A stretch of DNA of 64,000 bases from Strigamia acuminata (GCA_949358305.1 OX442314.1:30427118-30491117), one strand, 5' to 3'. Positions 24,709 to 36,550 are shown, counted from the first letter of the stretch. The notes: generated from the sequence alone by a model not told the origin. Numbers and translations: made by a program.

Positions 24709-27700
24709 ATGGATGCGGACATTATTTTCACTTATTTCTTTAATTATTACCAATACTGGCTGTCGCTTGGTGTCATTGGATTAGTGTCATTGTGGTATAT
24801 GTAAGTACTGAAACACATTTTTACAGCAAAATATTGTCATTTGTTACTTGTCAAATATGTGATTGCATAATTCGTATAATTACAGTCAAAACTCTTTATA
24901 ACGAATTGTTATGAATGATTTGGTTGGCCAGCCATAGAACACCATGTTAAATATTTTCGATTTAACGAATTTCAATATAACAAATTATTCGTTATAACAA
25001 ACAAGTTTTTATGTACACTGTAATACCCACAAGCTCTTGTTATAACGAATTTTCAAAACTGAGACTCACACCATCCGATGCCCATATTTAGAAACCCAAG
25101 AAAAATGAAAAATTTACTGTTTTAAAATGGCTGCCAAACAAAAAGCAAGTTTTATTCAGGACAAGTTGAACATTATTAATGCCATTGACAATGGCAAGAC
25201 ACCATCAATTGTAGCGGATGAGTTTAATTTGTCTGGTTCTACAATTTTCAACAATTCTAAAGAATTGGGATAAAATAAACATGAAACTTGCATGTTTATG
25301 AATATATATTACTCCGTATTATTTATGATGAAATTTAATTTTTTTTAGCTAATTCGTTTTAACGAATTCTCGTTACAACAAATCGATTTTCTTTTCCGGT
25401 CCCTTACGATTCGTTATAAAGAGTTTCAACTGTACACGTTTGAATAGAATTTTTATGAGATAGATGCCAATTCTTATTTATATGAGGAAAATGATTAAAA
25501 ATTTGAAGAGAAAGGAAAATCTACTTCGATTGTATCATAAATTAAAAAAGGGGAAGATGAATGATAAGCATTGTGGCGTCTATGATGAAGGTCATCTGGA
25601 AAGTGTACCATGCTGATACCCACGAAAGCGCCGGCTTTGCAAACTTAGCAAAGATAGTAGAATGTCTCAAATCACAAGAAACGTAACACGGTCAGTACAA
25701 TGCAGTATTGGCAGAGCAAGGACAAGATGTGTTGGTTGTTTGTTTGGTTGTAAATTCAAGAGTGTGCCAAAACTCTAAATTTGAGCCCAGCACACTTCGG
25801 ATCTGCGCAGCAGATATGCACAATGAGCTTATTTTGGTGCAACAAAGGAATTATTGCACCAAAACGGTTAATTTGCAACCCACCCCAGCCAAATTGGGGT
25901 GAGGTGTGCCTGGGGAGTTTTCACCCCCAAGACTCAGCAAAGTAATTAAAAATAATAAATATTTCTAAATGGTACAACGAATACATAAAAATATACTTGA
26001 GATCACCACAATATGAAAAACAACCACCAGATAAATGTACCAAATATATGTACAATTTTTGCGTTATAATATTTTTATCTATTTAAAAAAGTAAACATAA
26101 TTTTTGTTTATTTTTTTTCTATGATCGAATTATCTCATTTTCAACAGATATTTAACATGGGATTTTGATTATTGGAAAAAGCAAGGTGTACCTGGTGAAA
26201 AACCTCGCCTATTTATTGGAACATTTAAACCGATATGGATATACGTAAGTTTTTAAACTAATTTGTGAAACTAATTTGTATAGTAAAAAAAAATTTTTTT
26301 TCAATCAACAATTAAATTATCGAAAATTCGAATACGTTTTATTTATTCTTAGACGATGCAAGATGAAGATGTGAAAGCAATGAAAAAATTTGGCCATGTG
26401 CATGGGTAATACGCCATATATATTCAAAAAGATGGTTGATGTAGATTTTATGTTTTCTATGCCATATGGCACAACCACACTGACCGAGGGCCCAGTGGAC
26501 AGTCCACAAGGGGGAGTTGCCAGTTTCTGAAGTACCGCAAACAGAAGATGAATGGCGCAAAAGTGGCTAACCAGGACCAGTGTAGATATGACCAGCAAGC
26601 AAGACAGTTATGTCAGGAGTTTCTACACTCTTGTTCATTATGGGGATGCTTAAAGAGATGGTTGTTAAACCATTCCCAGGACCGTGAGTCTGAATGATCG
26701 CATGGGTCAAGTGTAATCTGTCCGTAGTTGCAATGGAAAAAGCATGGAGACACTGACAGCTAAACGACTTACAATAAAGGCAATTAAAGGCAATTAAACC
26801 TTGAATGGAGTGTCGTGTTTCATGTGAACAGTATTGTAAGAATGACCCCAAAGACTTTACCGTGCCCATCCACAATCAAAAGATATGCAGTGAAGCAAAT
26901 ATTTCTCAAACTTCTATCATGTATTGAAAATTATTTGTTTCAGAGGATTCGTTGGTGCTGCACCCGTGTTGACTGTGTCTGACCCTGAGCTGGTGAGACA
27001 AATACTGGTAAAAGATTTTGCTGCATTTCCAAATAGAAGAACTTTTCCAAGTCTGGAGAAAGATAAAATTCTAGGAAATATGCTGACAGCAATAAAAGGT
27101 GACAAATGGAAAATGATACGAAACACACTTACTCCAACATATACATCTGGCAAACTCAAGCAGGTGATTTTTATACGAATGGCCACTGAAGAGAAAAGAG
27201 ACTATTAATTTCTTAATTAATGCAGATGGTTGGTTTGATAGAAGAATGTTTGGAAAAATTAACGATTTCTTTTAAAACTCCGGCTGAAAATGGAGAACCA
27301 ATAGAGTTTACCAAGTATGCGTAATACTAAATTTAAATACACATAATAAATAATTTATATTACTAACTTATTTTTTAGAAAATTCCCTTTGTTGACTTTG
27401 GATATAATCTCAAGTGTCGCATTTGGGATGAGTGTAAATTGCATTGACAACCCTGACACTGAATTTGTGGTTAACGCGCAAAAAGCTTTTCGCGGAAATG
27501 CAAAAGCTTCTTATTTGATTTGTAAATAGGCCTACTTCTATAACTATTTATTTCAATGCCTTCTTCAGCAAAAAGGAGTAGTTAATTTAAAAAAATTTAT
27601 TTGCAGTTATTTTCCCGTACATATTAAAATTTCTTCCAAATCTTATAACTAGTCCGTTCAAATACTTCGCCACAATTGCAAACCAATCAATTGACATGAG

Positions 27701-30700
27701 ACTAAAAAATAAAGATGTAAGTAAAATACACTTTTATTTAAATATATGTAGACTGAACTAAATTGTTAAGTTCTAACATAAATACTCCAGACTTGTCTCA
27801 ACTGGACACAAACACACATGTTTATTCATTCGGCTAAAACTCATACATTCTGGAATTCACACAATATCACCATGGTAATCCTTGAAACAATTAGTAACAA
27901 TTCATGTGTCTCGTGGCATTATTGAATGCTTAATTGGAAATACATAGCAAATACAACATACCTCCCCTAGTTCCAATTACAATTCAATCCAAGAAACGAC
28001 CGAGTCACAATATTATCTCTCAAAACTTAATTCGATTAATTTTCAAACAAATATAATTTACCAACTAAAACAGGTCGCAATTTCCCTCGCGACTTTTACA
28101 CAAATCAATTTAAAACTTGTATTTCACAATAAACTCTTTAAATTTTAATCCCACTTTTCTTTTTTCTTTCTCCACTTTATTCTTTCTCCCTACTTTGCAT
28201 CATCCTTCTAAATGACGCTTCCGCACCCGTATCATCAACTTCTGGACTCTGTTCTGGTTCTGGAGAAATTGGCGTCGTTATCGTCATGTCAGCCACCCTC
28301 AATCCTCGTTTTGCGGTACGCTTGCTCAGCGACTGTTGTTTGTAGGTGACCGGGATCAGATCTTCTTCGCCGCCATTCTCCTCCCCCGATGAAGAGTCTC
28401 TGTAATTAGGGGCAAGATTACGAGTCGCCCTAGTAGTACGTGTCGTCACAGGTGTTGTCTGATCCAATGCTTGTAGGATGTTCCCAACAAACTGCAGCCT
28501 TGGTAAATCCGGTCGTGCCCCACTCGTTCCAGCCACTGGTGTAGGCCGCGAACCTCCCGCATTCTCTTCCTGCGCACGAGGGGCCACTTCCGGCGCCGGT
28601 GTCAGTACGTGAGCCGGCAACACTGCCCTAAAAGGTGGTGTCAGTATCACAGGTGCCCCCGCCACAGGTGCCGCCTCCACTGCTGGCACAGGCTGTAAAA
28701 CTGGAGGTAAAATTGGGGGCTGCACTGGAGGCACTGGCAACACAATTCCCGGGAGCACTGGTATCAGTTTCGGTTTAGCTGGTGCACCCAATGTGTACGC
28801 TCTCGCATCAGTTGTAACCATCTCGGGCTCCACTTGCTTGTGTTCACTGGGTAGAGGCAACGGCTCGCCTATCAATTCTCCTGTGACGATCTCATCCCTG
28901 CGTAATAGATGATTAACATGTCTCGTTACCACTTTCCCGGCGGTGACGTCTCGTAAAGTGTACAACAAACTGCCCTTTTTCTGCATAACTACCGCTGGTA
29001 ACCAAGGTGGTTTGGTATCTGGGAATGACTTATACCACACTCGATCATTCGGTCTAAACACTCTGCAAAGAGAATCGCGCTCGCCACCGGTCACCAATGC
29101 ACGGGGTCTGACAAGATCTAAGTAAGTAAATAGCTGCCTGCCGAGAAAGCTCATTGCGGGTGATTCATTGTCGCGACCCTTGAAAGCAGTGTGCTGAAAA
29201 AGCATTAATCGCAGCAGCCTCATCTCCAAATCCCCTTTTGTGAATTTCATCAGCCTCTCCTTGACCCAACGCACGGCCCTCTCAGCTAACCCATTACTTT
29301 GTGCGTGCCAGGGAGGCGAAAACATATGTTCAATCCCGTTTCTTGATGTAAACTCGGCAAATTCTGCCGATTTAAATTGGGTTCCGTTGTCGCTTACTAG
29401 CAGGTGGGGAATACCAAACGTGCTGAAAATATGTCTTAGCGCGTGGATGGTGGTGGCAGAAGTGGCCTTCCGCAGGGCCCTGGCTTCAATCCATCCGGAA
29501 TGGGCATCGACTAGCACCAAAACCATGAAGTTCTGTATAGGGCCTGCGAAGTCAATGTGTACTCTAACCCATGGTTCCTCGGCACGAGGCCAAGAAACCG
29601 GAGGTGCATGGGGTGGGAGGGACCTGTTCTGCGCGCATAAATTACATTTTTGGACAAAATCCACAATCCGGGCCGTGATTCCAGGCCACCACACCACACT
29701 CCGGGCTCGTTTCTTCATTGAAACGATCCCGGGGTGGCCCTCATGCAGTAATTTTAACATGCGATCTTGCAACCCCCCGGGAATCACGACTCGATCGCCC
29801 CACAGCAGGACCCCCGCCGTCAAACTTAACTCATCAAACTTTATCAAATAGTCTTTCAGCACAGGGACCCCAACAAGCAGGCGCCCAGAGCCGGAAAGAA
29901 CCGCAGCCACCACCACCTTAAGTACGGCGTCCGTTGCCGTGGCCGCTGCCACATCCTTTGCGGTCAGCAAGTTCTCTTTGGCCAACTCAATCAAGAATGT
30001 CGGCCACTCTTCCTCGTCTCTCGGTACATCACCTATCGGAAAACGACTCAAAACATCCGCGTTAGTATTAAACTCTCCCTTCCTATAGCGGAGCTCGTAG
30101 TCGTATGCGGACAAAATTAGAGCCCACCGGAGCATCCTGGGGCTGACCACAACTGGAATTGGTCGGTCGGATCCCAGGATGCCCAAGAGTGGCTTGTGAT
30201 CTGTGTAAATCACGAAATGACGTCCAAGGAGGTAAATATGAAACTTTTTGATTGCGAAAATTATCGCCAACCCCTCCTTGTCAATATGGGCGTAGTTTAA
30301 TTCCGCCCGGCTAAGGGAGCGAGAGGCATAAGCCACTGGGAACTCCCTATCCGTGTCATCCGAGTGGGCCAGTACTGCGCCAACTCCGTAAGGAGAAGCG
30401 TCCGTTGCAACCACCAACGGGCGATGCAAGTCGTAATAAGTCAGCACTGGCGCCGCCGTCAACGCTCGCTTGATGCACTCGAAAGCGCGCTGGTGGCGGT
30501 CAGTCCATGTCCACTCGGTCTGGGCGCATAACAACTCGTAAAGAGGCGCAGCTTTTTCGGCCAATCGCTGTATAAATACTGAGTAGAACGCAACAATTCC
30601 AAGGAAAGTGCGTAGTTGTTTCACGTCAGTTGGTGGCGGGATCGCGGTCACTGCCTCTACTTTTGACACCATTGGTTCAATGCCCCTTGAACTGATCTGA

Positions 30701-33700
30701 AAGCCCAAAAAGGTTAAAGCTTCTTTACAGAACAAACACTTTTCCCTCGCCAACCGTAAACCCTTATTGGATAAGCGAGCGAAAATAAGACCCAACACCT
30801 CAAAATGCTCTTGTAAAGTCCAGGTAGCCACCAGAATATCGTCCAAATAGACGAATATTCTGGGGACCCCATCCAACACGGTGATGATGATCCGCTGGAA
30901 AACTCCAGCGGACGGCATCGTCCCAAACGGTAACCGCGTCACGGCCATAAGACCTTTCGGCGTATTAACCGCCGCAATGACCGCCGACCGCTGGGATAAT
31001 GGGACCTGGAAGTAGGCCTGGCGCAGGTCAAGGGTGCTGAAAATTTTTGCACGACCTATGGATGCCAACAACTCGGCAATCTTTGGTAGGGGGTAGGGGT
31101 CCGGCTGCAAACTGCTGTTCACGGTCGACCTATAGTCGCCGCAAAGCCGAACCCCCCCATCTTTTTTAGCCACAGTGACCAGTGGGGTCCCCCAAGCTGA
31201 AAACGGAATTGGTTGAAAAACCCCCTGGCCCACCAAACGATCTATCTCACGGTCGACTGCCCCCCGGAGCGGCAACGGGATCGGTCTAGGGCGATAGAAT
31301 TTAGGGACGGCGTCTTTTTTTAATACCAACTCTATAGGCTCGCCCTTGTATGTGCCTAATTCCTCCCCAAAAACGTGCTCGAACTTTGCTAATAATTGGG
31401 CCAATAAAACCTCCGTTGACACGGGTGGCACATGAGGCGTTGACGTCTCCACTTGACCCACCGACCGCTGACCGGCGTCTTTAAATGCACCCGGCCACTG
31501 TCCTCCTCCGCTCCGGGCTGCAGTCAAATCTAAACTCGGGCCACCTGAAATCAAAGCAGATGAAATGTTAAACCATCCAAATTTTTCAACTATGTCTCTG
31601 CCTATCAAACTCGGACCGCTCCTATCAACAACCACAAAATCGATTATTTCAGTCATCCCACCGACCGTTGTCGTGAGAGCAACTCGTCCCAAGGTCCTAA
31701 TAGGATGTTTCTGGTAAGCAAAAAGTTTCAACCCGGTCGGTTTAATTTCCCGCCTTAACAATAAGCCTTTTGCCAATAAAATATCGCAATCCTTTGCATT
31801 CAGCACTGACAGCTCGCTCCCCGTATCCAACCACAAATTAAAATTTAATAAGTTCAAAGTCACGCGCACTATCAGTGGTGGCGAACGCGACCTCGCAGCT
31901 GCCAATTGGAACAATGCAAAGTCCTCATCTTGCTCCTGGATGACATTAATTGGCACATTGCGCTGTTTCCACTTATCCTCTGACTCCGCGCCACAATACC
32001 CAAGATCAGTGTCCAACGGGAAAGTCGGGGGAAGTGAGGCGGTCAAAACTTGATTATCGCTTTTCTTCCTCCAATCGGCCACCGGGCGGGTCCCCGCTGC
32101 TTGTTGTTGAGTGGTTATGGGTGCCAAAGGTTTGTAGGGACAATCCCTAACAAAGTGCGGACCTCCGCAGCGAAAGCATTGGACTGGCCTGCCGTCCCTG
32201 GTTACCGGTGGGCCGGCCTGTCCTCTCGCAGATCCTTGACGCCCGCGCCAAGGTCGCTGTGAAGATCCCCTCGTCTGAACGCTCGGCCCCGCACCTGCAG
32301 TACTGGGGAACGCCTGCTGGAAAGCTCTCCCACGTCCCCTCCATCCACCACGTCCTCTCCCAGTAGACACTTGCATTACTGCTGAAGTCGTGGCGCCTTT
32401 ATCTACCTCTGTAAGCGGCAAAGGCTCCTCAGTTCCGACCATAGCGACGTGCGCCATTTCGTGTGCCACCGCTCGTTTTGTCGCCGCATCCACTGTCATC
32501 GGCATGTTCAAGAGGATTTCCCTCACCAAAAACGAATTTCCTACGCCTCGGACTAACTGGTCTACGATGGCATTGTCCGATTCGGTCTTCGTCGCAAAAC
32601 CACACTTTTCGGACATGATCCTCAACGTGGCGATGTATTTTTCCACGGTTTCCCCTTCTAATCGCTTCCTTGCTCCAAATTTTTGTTTGGCCATATAAGG
32701 TGTGTTGATGGAGTCATAAAAAGTGTCCACAACACCCAAAATCTCTGTCAAATCCATTTTAGTCACCTCCTTTGGGTGGGTCCATCGTTTAATTTTCTCG
32801 TACATGGGGATGCCGATGACTGTTAACAACAATGGCACCTGCTTTGGCGCTAACACATCATTCAAAATTACGAATTGGGCGAAGGTCTCCCGCCAGCTCT
32901 TCCACTCGTTCAGGCTCGACCCTGTAAACGGCGGGATGCTTCCCAACGTCACTTGTGCCATTATTTCTGGCTGATTAGTCCACTCACTCAAATAGGCCTC
33001 AATACGATTGACGAAAATCGACAACGTCTCTAACTCGATTCGCCCACTGGATCCGAATCTCACGTCGTTAATTCCTTCAAAAACCTCGGTAAAATCAAAC
33101 GTAAACGGCGACGACTCACGGTCGCTCCTCGATCCGCTCAGCTCAACACAAATCGAACCCGACGTGGGCAACACTCTCAGATTCCCCGTCAAAACGCCAT
33201 TTCGATGTCGCACGTCGTCAATGCAAACATAAAACGTCTCATTAAAAGGTAAACACGACCAAAACTCACGGTTGCGCCTCTCTGTTTCGCCACACGCGAA
33301 ATTCGAAATCGACACGAACGACCTCGCCAAAACACACGCCAACCAGCACAGAAAAATTGTCCACACCAAATCACGTACGCAATCGACTTTGGTCTTCATT
33401 CAAAACATCGTGGATACCACTGTTAAGTTCTAACATAAATACTCCAGACTTGTCTCAACTGGACACAAACACACATGTTTATTCATTCGGCTAAAACTCA
33501 TACATTCTGGAATTCACACAATATCACCATGGTAATCCTTGAAACAATTAGTAACAATTCATGTGTCTCGTGGCATTATTGAATGCTTAATTGGAAATAC
33601 ATAGCAAATACAACATAAATACAAATATCCTATTGAATTATTTGAATTAGTTTGTCAGAAAAGACTTTCTTCAAATCATGTTAGAAGCTGAAATTCCTAA

Positions 33701-34713
33701 CGATGACAAAACAGATGATCAATCAACTGGCCCTAAAAAAAGTAATGTTTTGATTCAACTCGTACTTCGAGCTCATAATCAATTTGAAATTTTTTACAGC
33801 ACTCAACAGAGATATTATTGTAGCACAAAGTATACTTTTCATATTAGCTGGTCATGAAACGACAGCAAACACATTAAATTTCATGGCTTATGAACTCGCC
33901 AGAAACCAAGACATTCAAGACAAACTGATAAAAGAAGTGGATGATGTCATGACTGATTCCAAGGTATAACAAATTGTGTTATATGGTCAAGTAGTTGACA
34001 TTAGAAATTTATTTTAGGGCAAACTTTCATACGAAGGAGTAGCATCAATGCGGTATTTGGATATGGTCACCTCTGAAACACTCAGAAAATATCCTCCAGC
34101 TGTTCGGTAAATCGAAAATCAATTTACTAATTCTGAAAATTAATTTAGAGAACTAATTTCTGATTTTTTTTTTAGTCTTGACCGAGTGTGTTCTGAAGAG
34201 AGTTATAAGTTGAATGGAATTACTATAAAAAAAGGAATGGCAATATCAGTCCCAGTTTACGCCATGCATTATAATCCAGAATTCTTCCCTAATCCAAGTG
34301 TTTTTGATCCTGAAAGGTCAATTTGCTTTAATTTGAAACAAATTACGAAGGTTATAAATATAAATAAAAAACATTTAAACAGATTTTCGCCAGAAATGAA
34401 GGCCCAACGACATCCATTCGCGTATCTTCCATTCGGTGAGGGTCCGAGGAATTGCATTGCAAAGAGATTTGCATTATTGGAAGCTAAACTCGTCATGGTG
34501 CATATGCTGTATAATTACCGCTTTCAAACTTGTGAAGAAACGGAGGTAAATACTAATTATTAATAATTAAACTGACTTCTAAAAAATATTTGTATTCAAA
34601 TGTAGTATCCCATGAAGATGAACAAAGGGACTGGTTTGCTGCAACCATCATCGGTCAAACTTGTTTTGCAAAAGAGAGTGGACCAACCACATTTTGAAGC
34701 AACTGAAGAGTAA
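24709..34713 (+). CDS. Cytochrome P450 gene E (CYP3-clan-like), split by an LTR retrotransposon
   Basis: Complete P450 of 519 residues spread over 10 kb. Exons: 24709-24800, 26148-26244, 26353-26405, 26944-27163, 27226-27314, 27379-27521, 27607-27716, 33651-33741, 33800-33963, 34018-34106, 34176-34316, 34383-34545, 34606-34713. The protein starts MDADIIFTYFF and has AGHETT, SETLR, DPERF and FGEGPRNCIAKRF. Intron 7 is about 5.9 kb because of an antisense Gypsy-type element; intron 1 holds a pogo-type element. All exons and splice sites remain intact, so the gene could still work if the long intron is spliced. Compared with F, about 1.16 kb of intron 1, including exon 1b, is missing here. Confidence 0.9.
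24883..25432. mobile_element. Internally deleted pogo/Tigger-like element in intron 1 of gene E
   Basis: The ends CAGTCAAAACTCTTTATAAC and inverse, with TA flanks, fit the pogo/Tigger pattern. Gene F has the empty site (ATAATTACATGTTTGAATAG). The inside keeps a 48-codon frame at 25127-25273 (+) beginning MAAKQKASFI, which contains an INAIDNGKTPSIVADEF stretch like the N-terminal CENP-B/Psq helix-turn-helix of pogo transposases. It then stops, and the catalytic DDE part is absent. Confidence 0.8.
27764..27958 (-). repeat. 3' LTR of the Gypsy-type element
   Basis: 195 bp, TGTTAAGTTC to AAATACAACA on the + strand, with no difference from the other LTR seen by eye. Confidence 0.93.
28177..33399 (-). 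CDS. Gag-Pol polyprotein of the Gypsy-type element
   Basis: A single 1,740-residue frame without stops. Order: gag region from about residue 147 (PPFTGSSLNEWKSW), Arg/Gly-rich stretch, zinc knuckle CFRCGGPHFVRDC (408-420), and aspartic protease LDTGSEL (about 524). Reverse transcriptase with YLDDILV (851) comes next, then RNase H (ATDASPYG, D1000). The integrase has an HHCC finger (1219-1255) and catalytic D1283, D1337 and E1373. A Pro-rich tail follows and there is no envelope frame. The RT wording (RLCGDYRSTVN) suggests the Mag clade. The first 146 residues are unusual: a hydrophobic, signal-peptide-like start (LVWTIFLCWLACVLA) and several cysteines. Translation may instead begin at Met147. 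Confidence 0.93.
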   Translation of the reverse strand: MKTKVDCVRDLVWTIFLCWLACVLARSFVSISNFACGETERRNREFWSCLPFNETFYVCIDDVRHRNGVLTGNLRVLPTSGSICVELSGSRSDRESSPFTFDFTEVFEGINDVRFGSSGRIELETLSIFVNRIEAYLSEWTNQPEIMAQVTLGSIPPFTGSSLNEWKSWRETFAQFVILNDVLAPKQVPLLLTVIGIPMYEKIKRWTHPKEVTKMDLTEILGVVDTFYDSINTPYMAKQKFGARKRLEGETVEKYIATLRIMSEKCGFATKTESDNAIVDQLVRGVGNSFLVREILLNMPMTVDAATKRAVAHEMAHVAMVGTEEPLPLTEVDKGATTSAVMQVSTGRGRGGWRGRGRAFQQAFPSTAGAGPSVQTRGSSQRPWRGRQGSARGQAGPPVTRDGRPVQCFRCGGPHFVRDCPYKPLAPITTQQQAAGTRPVADWRKKSDNQVLTASLPPTFPLDTDLGYCGAESEDKWKQRNVPINVIQEQDEDFALFQLAAARSRSPPLIVRVTLNLLNFNLWLDTGSELSVLNAKDCDILLAKGLLLRREIKPTGLKLFAYQKHPIRTLGRVALTTTVGGMTEIIDFVVVDRSGPSLIGRDIVEKFGWFNISSALISGGPSLDLTAARSGGGQWPGAFKDAGQRSVGQVETSTPHVPPVSTEVLLAQLLAKFEHVFGEELGTYKGEPIELVLKKDAVPKFYRPRPIPLPLRGAVDREIDRLVGQGVFQPIPFSAWGTPLVTVAKKDGGVRLCGDYRSTVNSSLQPDPYPLPKIAELLASIGRAKIFSTLDLRQAYFQVPLSQRSAVIAAVNTPKGLMAVTRLPFGTMPSAGVFQRIIITVLDGVPRIFVYLDDILVATWTLQEHFEVLGLIFARLSNKGLRLAREKCLFCKEALTFLGFQISSRGIEPMVSKVEAVTAIPPPTDVKQLRTFLGIVAFYSVFIQRLAEKAAPLYELLCAQTEWTWTDRHQRAFECIKRALTAAPVLTYYDLHRPLVVATDASPYGVGAVLAHSDDTDREFPVAYASRSLSRAELNYAHIDKEGLAIIFAIKKFHIYLLGRHFVIYTDHKPLLGILGSDRPIPVVVSPRMLRWALILSAYDYELRYRKGEFNTNADVLSRFPIGDVPRDEEEWPTFLIELAKENLLTAKDVAAATATDAVLKVVVAAVLSGSGRLLVGVPVLKDYLIKFDELSLTAGVLLWGDRVVIPGGLQDRMLKLLHEGHPGIVSMKKRARSVVWWPGITARIVDFVQKCNLCAQNRSLPPHAPPVSWPRAEEPWVRVHIDFAGPIQNFMVLVLVDAHSGWIEARALRKATSATTIHALRHIFSTFGIPHLLVSDNGTQFKSAEFAEFTSRNGIEHMFSPPWHAQSNGLAERAVRWVKERLMKFTKGDLEMRLLRLMLFQHTAFKGRDNESPAMSFLGRQLFTYLDLVRPRALVTGGERDSLCRVFRPNDRVWYKSFPDTKPPWLPAVVMQKKGSLLYTLRDVTAGKVVTRHVNHLLRRDEIVTGELIGEPLPLPSEHKQVEPEMVTTDARAYTLGAPAKPKLIPVLPGIVLPVPPVQPPILPPVLQPVPAVEAAPVAGAPVILTPPFRAVLPAHVLTPAPEVAPRAQEENAGGSRPTPVAGTSGARPDLPRLQFVGNILQALDQTTPVTTRTTRATRNLAPNYRDSSSGEENGGEEDLIPVTYKQQSLSKRTAKRGLRVADMTITTPISPEPEQSPEVDDTGAEASFRRMMQSREKE
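33421..33615 (-). repeat. 5' LTR of the Gypsy-type element
   Basis: 195 bp, lying upstream of the gag start on the minus strand; the primer-binding site abuts its inner end. Confidence 0.93.
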
Positions 34714-35244
34714 ATAAATATATAACTGCAGATTTTTTTTAAATTGATTATTATATTTTATTGATTAAGAAATTCTTAATATTTAATTTTGGATTTGGAT
34801 TTGGATTTGGATTTACCAATAAGAGTGCACAAATTAACAAAGATTACACGATTTAAGGTAAATTATACAACCCCTGGCAAAAAGTTTGGAATCATGACCA
34901 CCTTGAACTGAAAATGCAACAATTAAGTGCTGTAGTGCAATAATGAGTAAACTTTGTTGAAAAACAAATAAATTAGCTTGAAAGAGCATTGTTTTATCTA
35001 CGTTTTCACTTTAAAAAAACCAGTAGAACTTCAACCAGTGATGAATTAAAAAATCATTACAAAATCAACACAGGGAAATAAGTTTCGAATCATACAAATC
35101 TGAGGAAAAAAGTTTGGAATCAAACAAAAAAGTGCTGTTTAGGTTAATTTAAAATTTTTAAAATCATTCCAATTCAATGAATTACTCATCTAAATGTCAC
35201 ATGTGTCTAGCCACATGTCCAACTCACATGATTAGGATTTAAAA

Positions 35245-36033
35245 ATGGCTCCTACGAAGTTAATGTCTACTGGTCGCAAAGACAAAATTATCTAGGCATA
35301 TAAAGAAGGGAAAACTCAAAAAGATGTTGCAGTCGTGTTCAGTATTATCCAATCTGCTGTATCCAACGTTTGGACAAAATATCAAGAGACAGGAAGTGTT
35401 AAAAATCGCCCATAAACTGGCAGACCAAGGAAAACTTCAAAACGACGCGATAGGACATTGCGGAAAATTATAAAAAAAAATGTGGAAGAACACATCAAAT
35501 GAGATGAATCAAGAGTGGAGAAAAGCCACTGTCAAAGTGTGCGACAGCACAGTCAAAAATCGACTCAATGAAATGGGTTTTAAATCCAGAAAAACTAAAT
35601 CAAAACCATTTCTAATCAAAAAGCACAGGCAAGCAAGATTAAAATGGACAAAACAACGTAAGCACTGGATTTCTCATGACTGGAGTAAAGTTATATTCAG
35701 TGATGAGTCCAAAATTTGCCTTGAATGTGGAGATGACAATGGAGCATTTGTCTGGAGGCGCATTGATGAGAAGTTCAACAGTGATTGCCTCAAATCATCT
35801 ATTAAATTCCTCAATCTTTGATGGTTCGAAGCTGCATATCTTCAGAAGGCACTGAACATTTGTGTATGATAATTGAGACAGTCAATGCAGCTATATACAT
35901 AGGTATTTTGTACTATTTTTACTGCCAACAATCGAGGATCACTTTGGGGGATGAAAAGGTAACTTATTATCAGGACAACAATGCTCCCTGACACAGAGTC
36001 AAGGATGTGAAACAATACCTTCAAGAAAAATAA
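35245..36033 (+). pseudogene. Tc1-family transposase pseudogene
   Basis: Reading from MAPTKLMSTGRKDKI gives a helix-turn-helix region, then the Tc1 hallmark GRPRKT. W.KVIFSDESK carries the first catalytic Asp and YYQDNNAP the second. In-frame stops occur early (after KDKII and after NRP), the frame shifts near 35470 and 35820, and the third acidic residue is not found. A 114-codon open stretch survives at 35480-35821. It is dead. Confidence 0.85.
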
Positions 36034-36336
36034 TGCAATTGACACATGTGACTTATAGATGAGTCATTAATTAAATTGGAATGATTTAAAAAATTTTAAA
36101 TGAACCTATTCAGCACTTTTTTTGTTTGATTCCAAACTTTTTTCCTCAGATTTGTATGATTCCAAACTTATTTCCCTGTGTTGATTTTGTAATGATTTTT
36201 TATTTCATCACTGGTTGAAGTTCTACTGGTTTTTTTAAAGTGAAAACGTAGATAAAACAATGCTCTTTCAAGCTAATTTATTTGTTTTTCAACAAAGTTT
36301 ACTCATTATTGCGCTAGAGCACTTAATTGTTGCATT

Positions 36337-36550
36337 CAGTGGCGGATCTAGCACCGGGCTATTGGGGCTTGAGCCTCGGGCCCCCAAATTCTAGGGGGCC
36401 CCCGAGACTCTCGGCCATGTATTAAAAAAAAAAAAAAAAAAAAAGTCGCTAAAAAAAAGAAAAAAGAAGAAAGGTCGCGAAAAAATTTTGAGAAAGGGGC
36501 CTCGAAAAAACCTCAAGCCTTGGGCCCCCGAAAAGCTAGATCCGCCCCTG
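36337..36550. mobile_element. hAT-type MITE nested in the Tc1 element
   Basis: 214 bp with ends CAGTGGCGGATCTAGC and GCTAGATCCGCCCCTG and a perfect 8-bp target duplication GTTGCATT (36329-36336 and 36551-36558). It contains an A tract of about 20. The 8-bp duplication and CAG...CTG ends fit hAT. Confidence 0.92.

Larger units (their letters stand above)
27764..33615 (-). mobile_element. Apparently intact Gypsy-type LTR retrotransposon inserted in gene E intron 7
   Basis: Full element of 5,852 bp on the minus strand. The two 195-bp LTRs look identical by eye and begin TG and end CA. A 5-bp target duplication TAAAT lies at 27759-27763 and 33616-33620. Gene F shows the empty site CTGAACTAAATACAAATATC. 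On the minus strand a TGG-starting primer-binding site (TGGTATCCACGATG) lies one base after the 5' LTR. A purine tract AGGGGAGG lies before the 3' LTR. Identical LTRs and an open gag-pol frame suggest a young, possibly active copy. Confidence 0.95.

Noticed and set aside
28943-33232. Several + strand frames over the retrotransposon
   Set aside because: All are shadows of the long minus-strand gag-pol frame.
24709-34713. Gene E as a pseudogene broken by the LTR element
   Set aside because: The insertion is inside intron 7; all 13 exons, phases and splice sites are intact.
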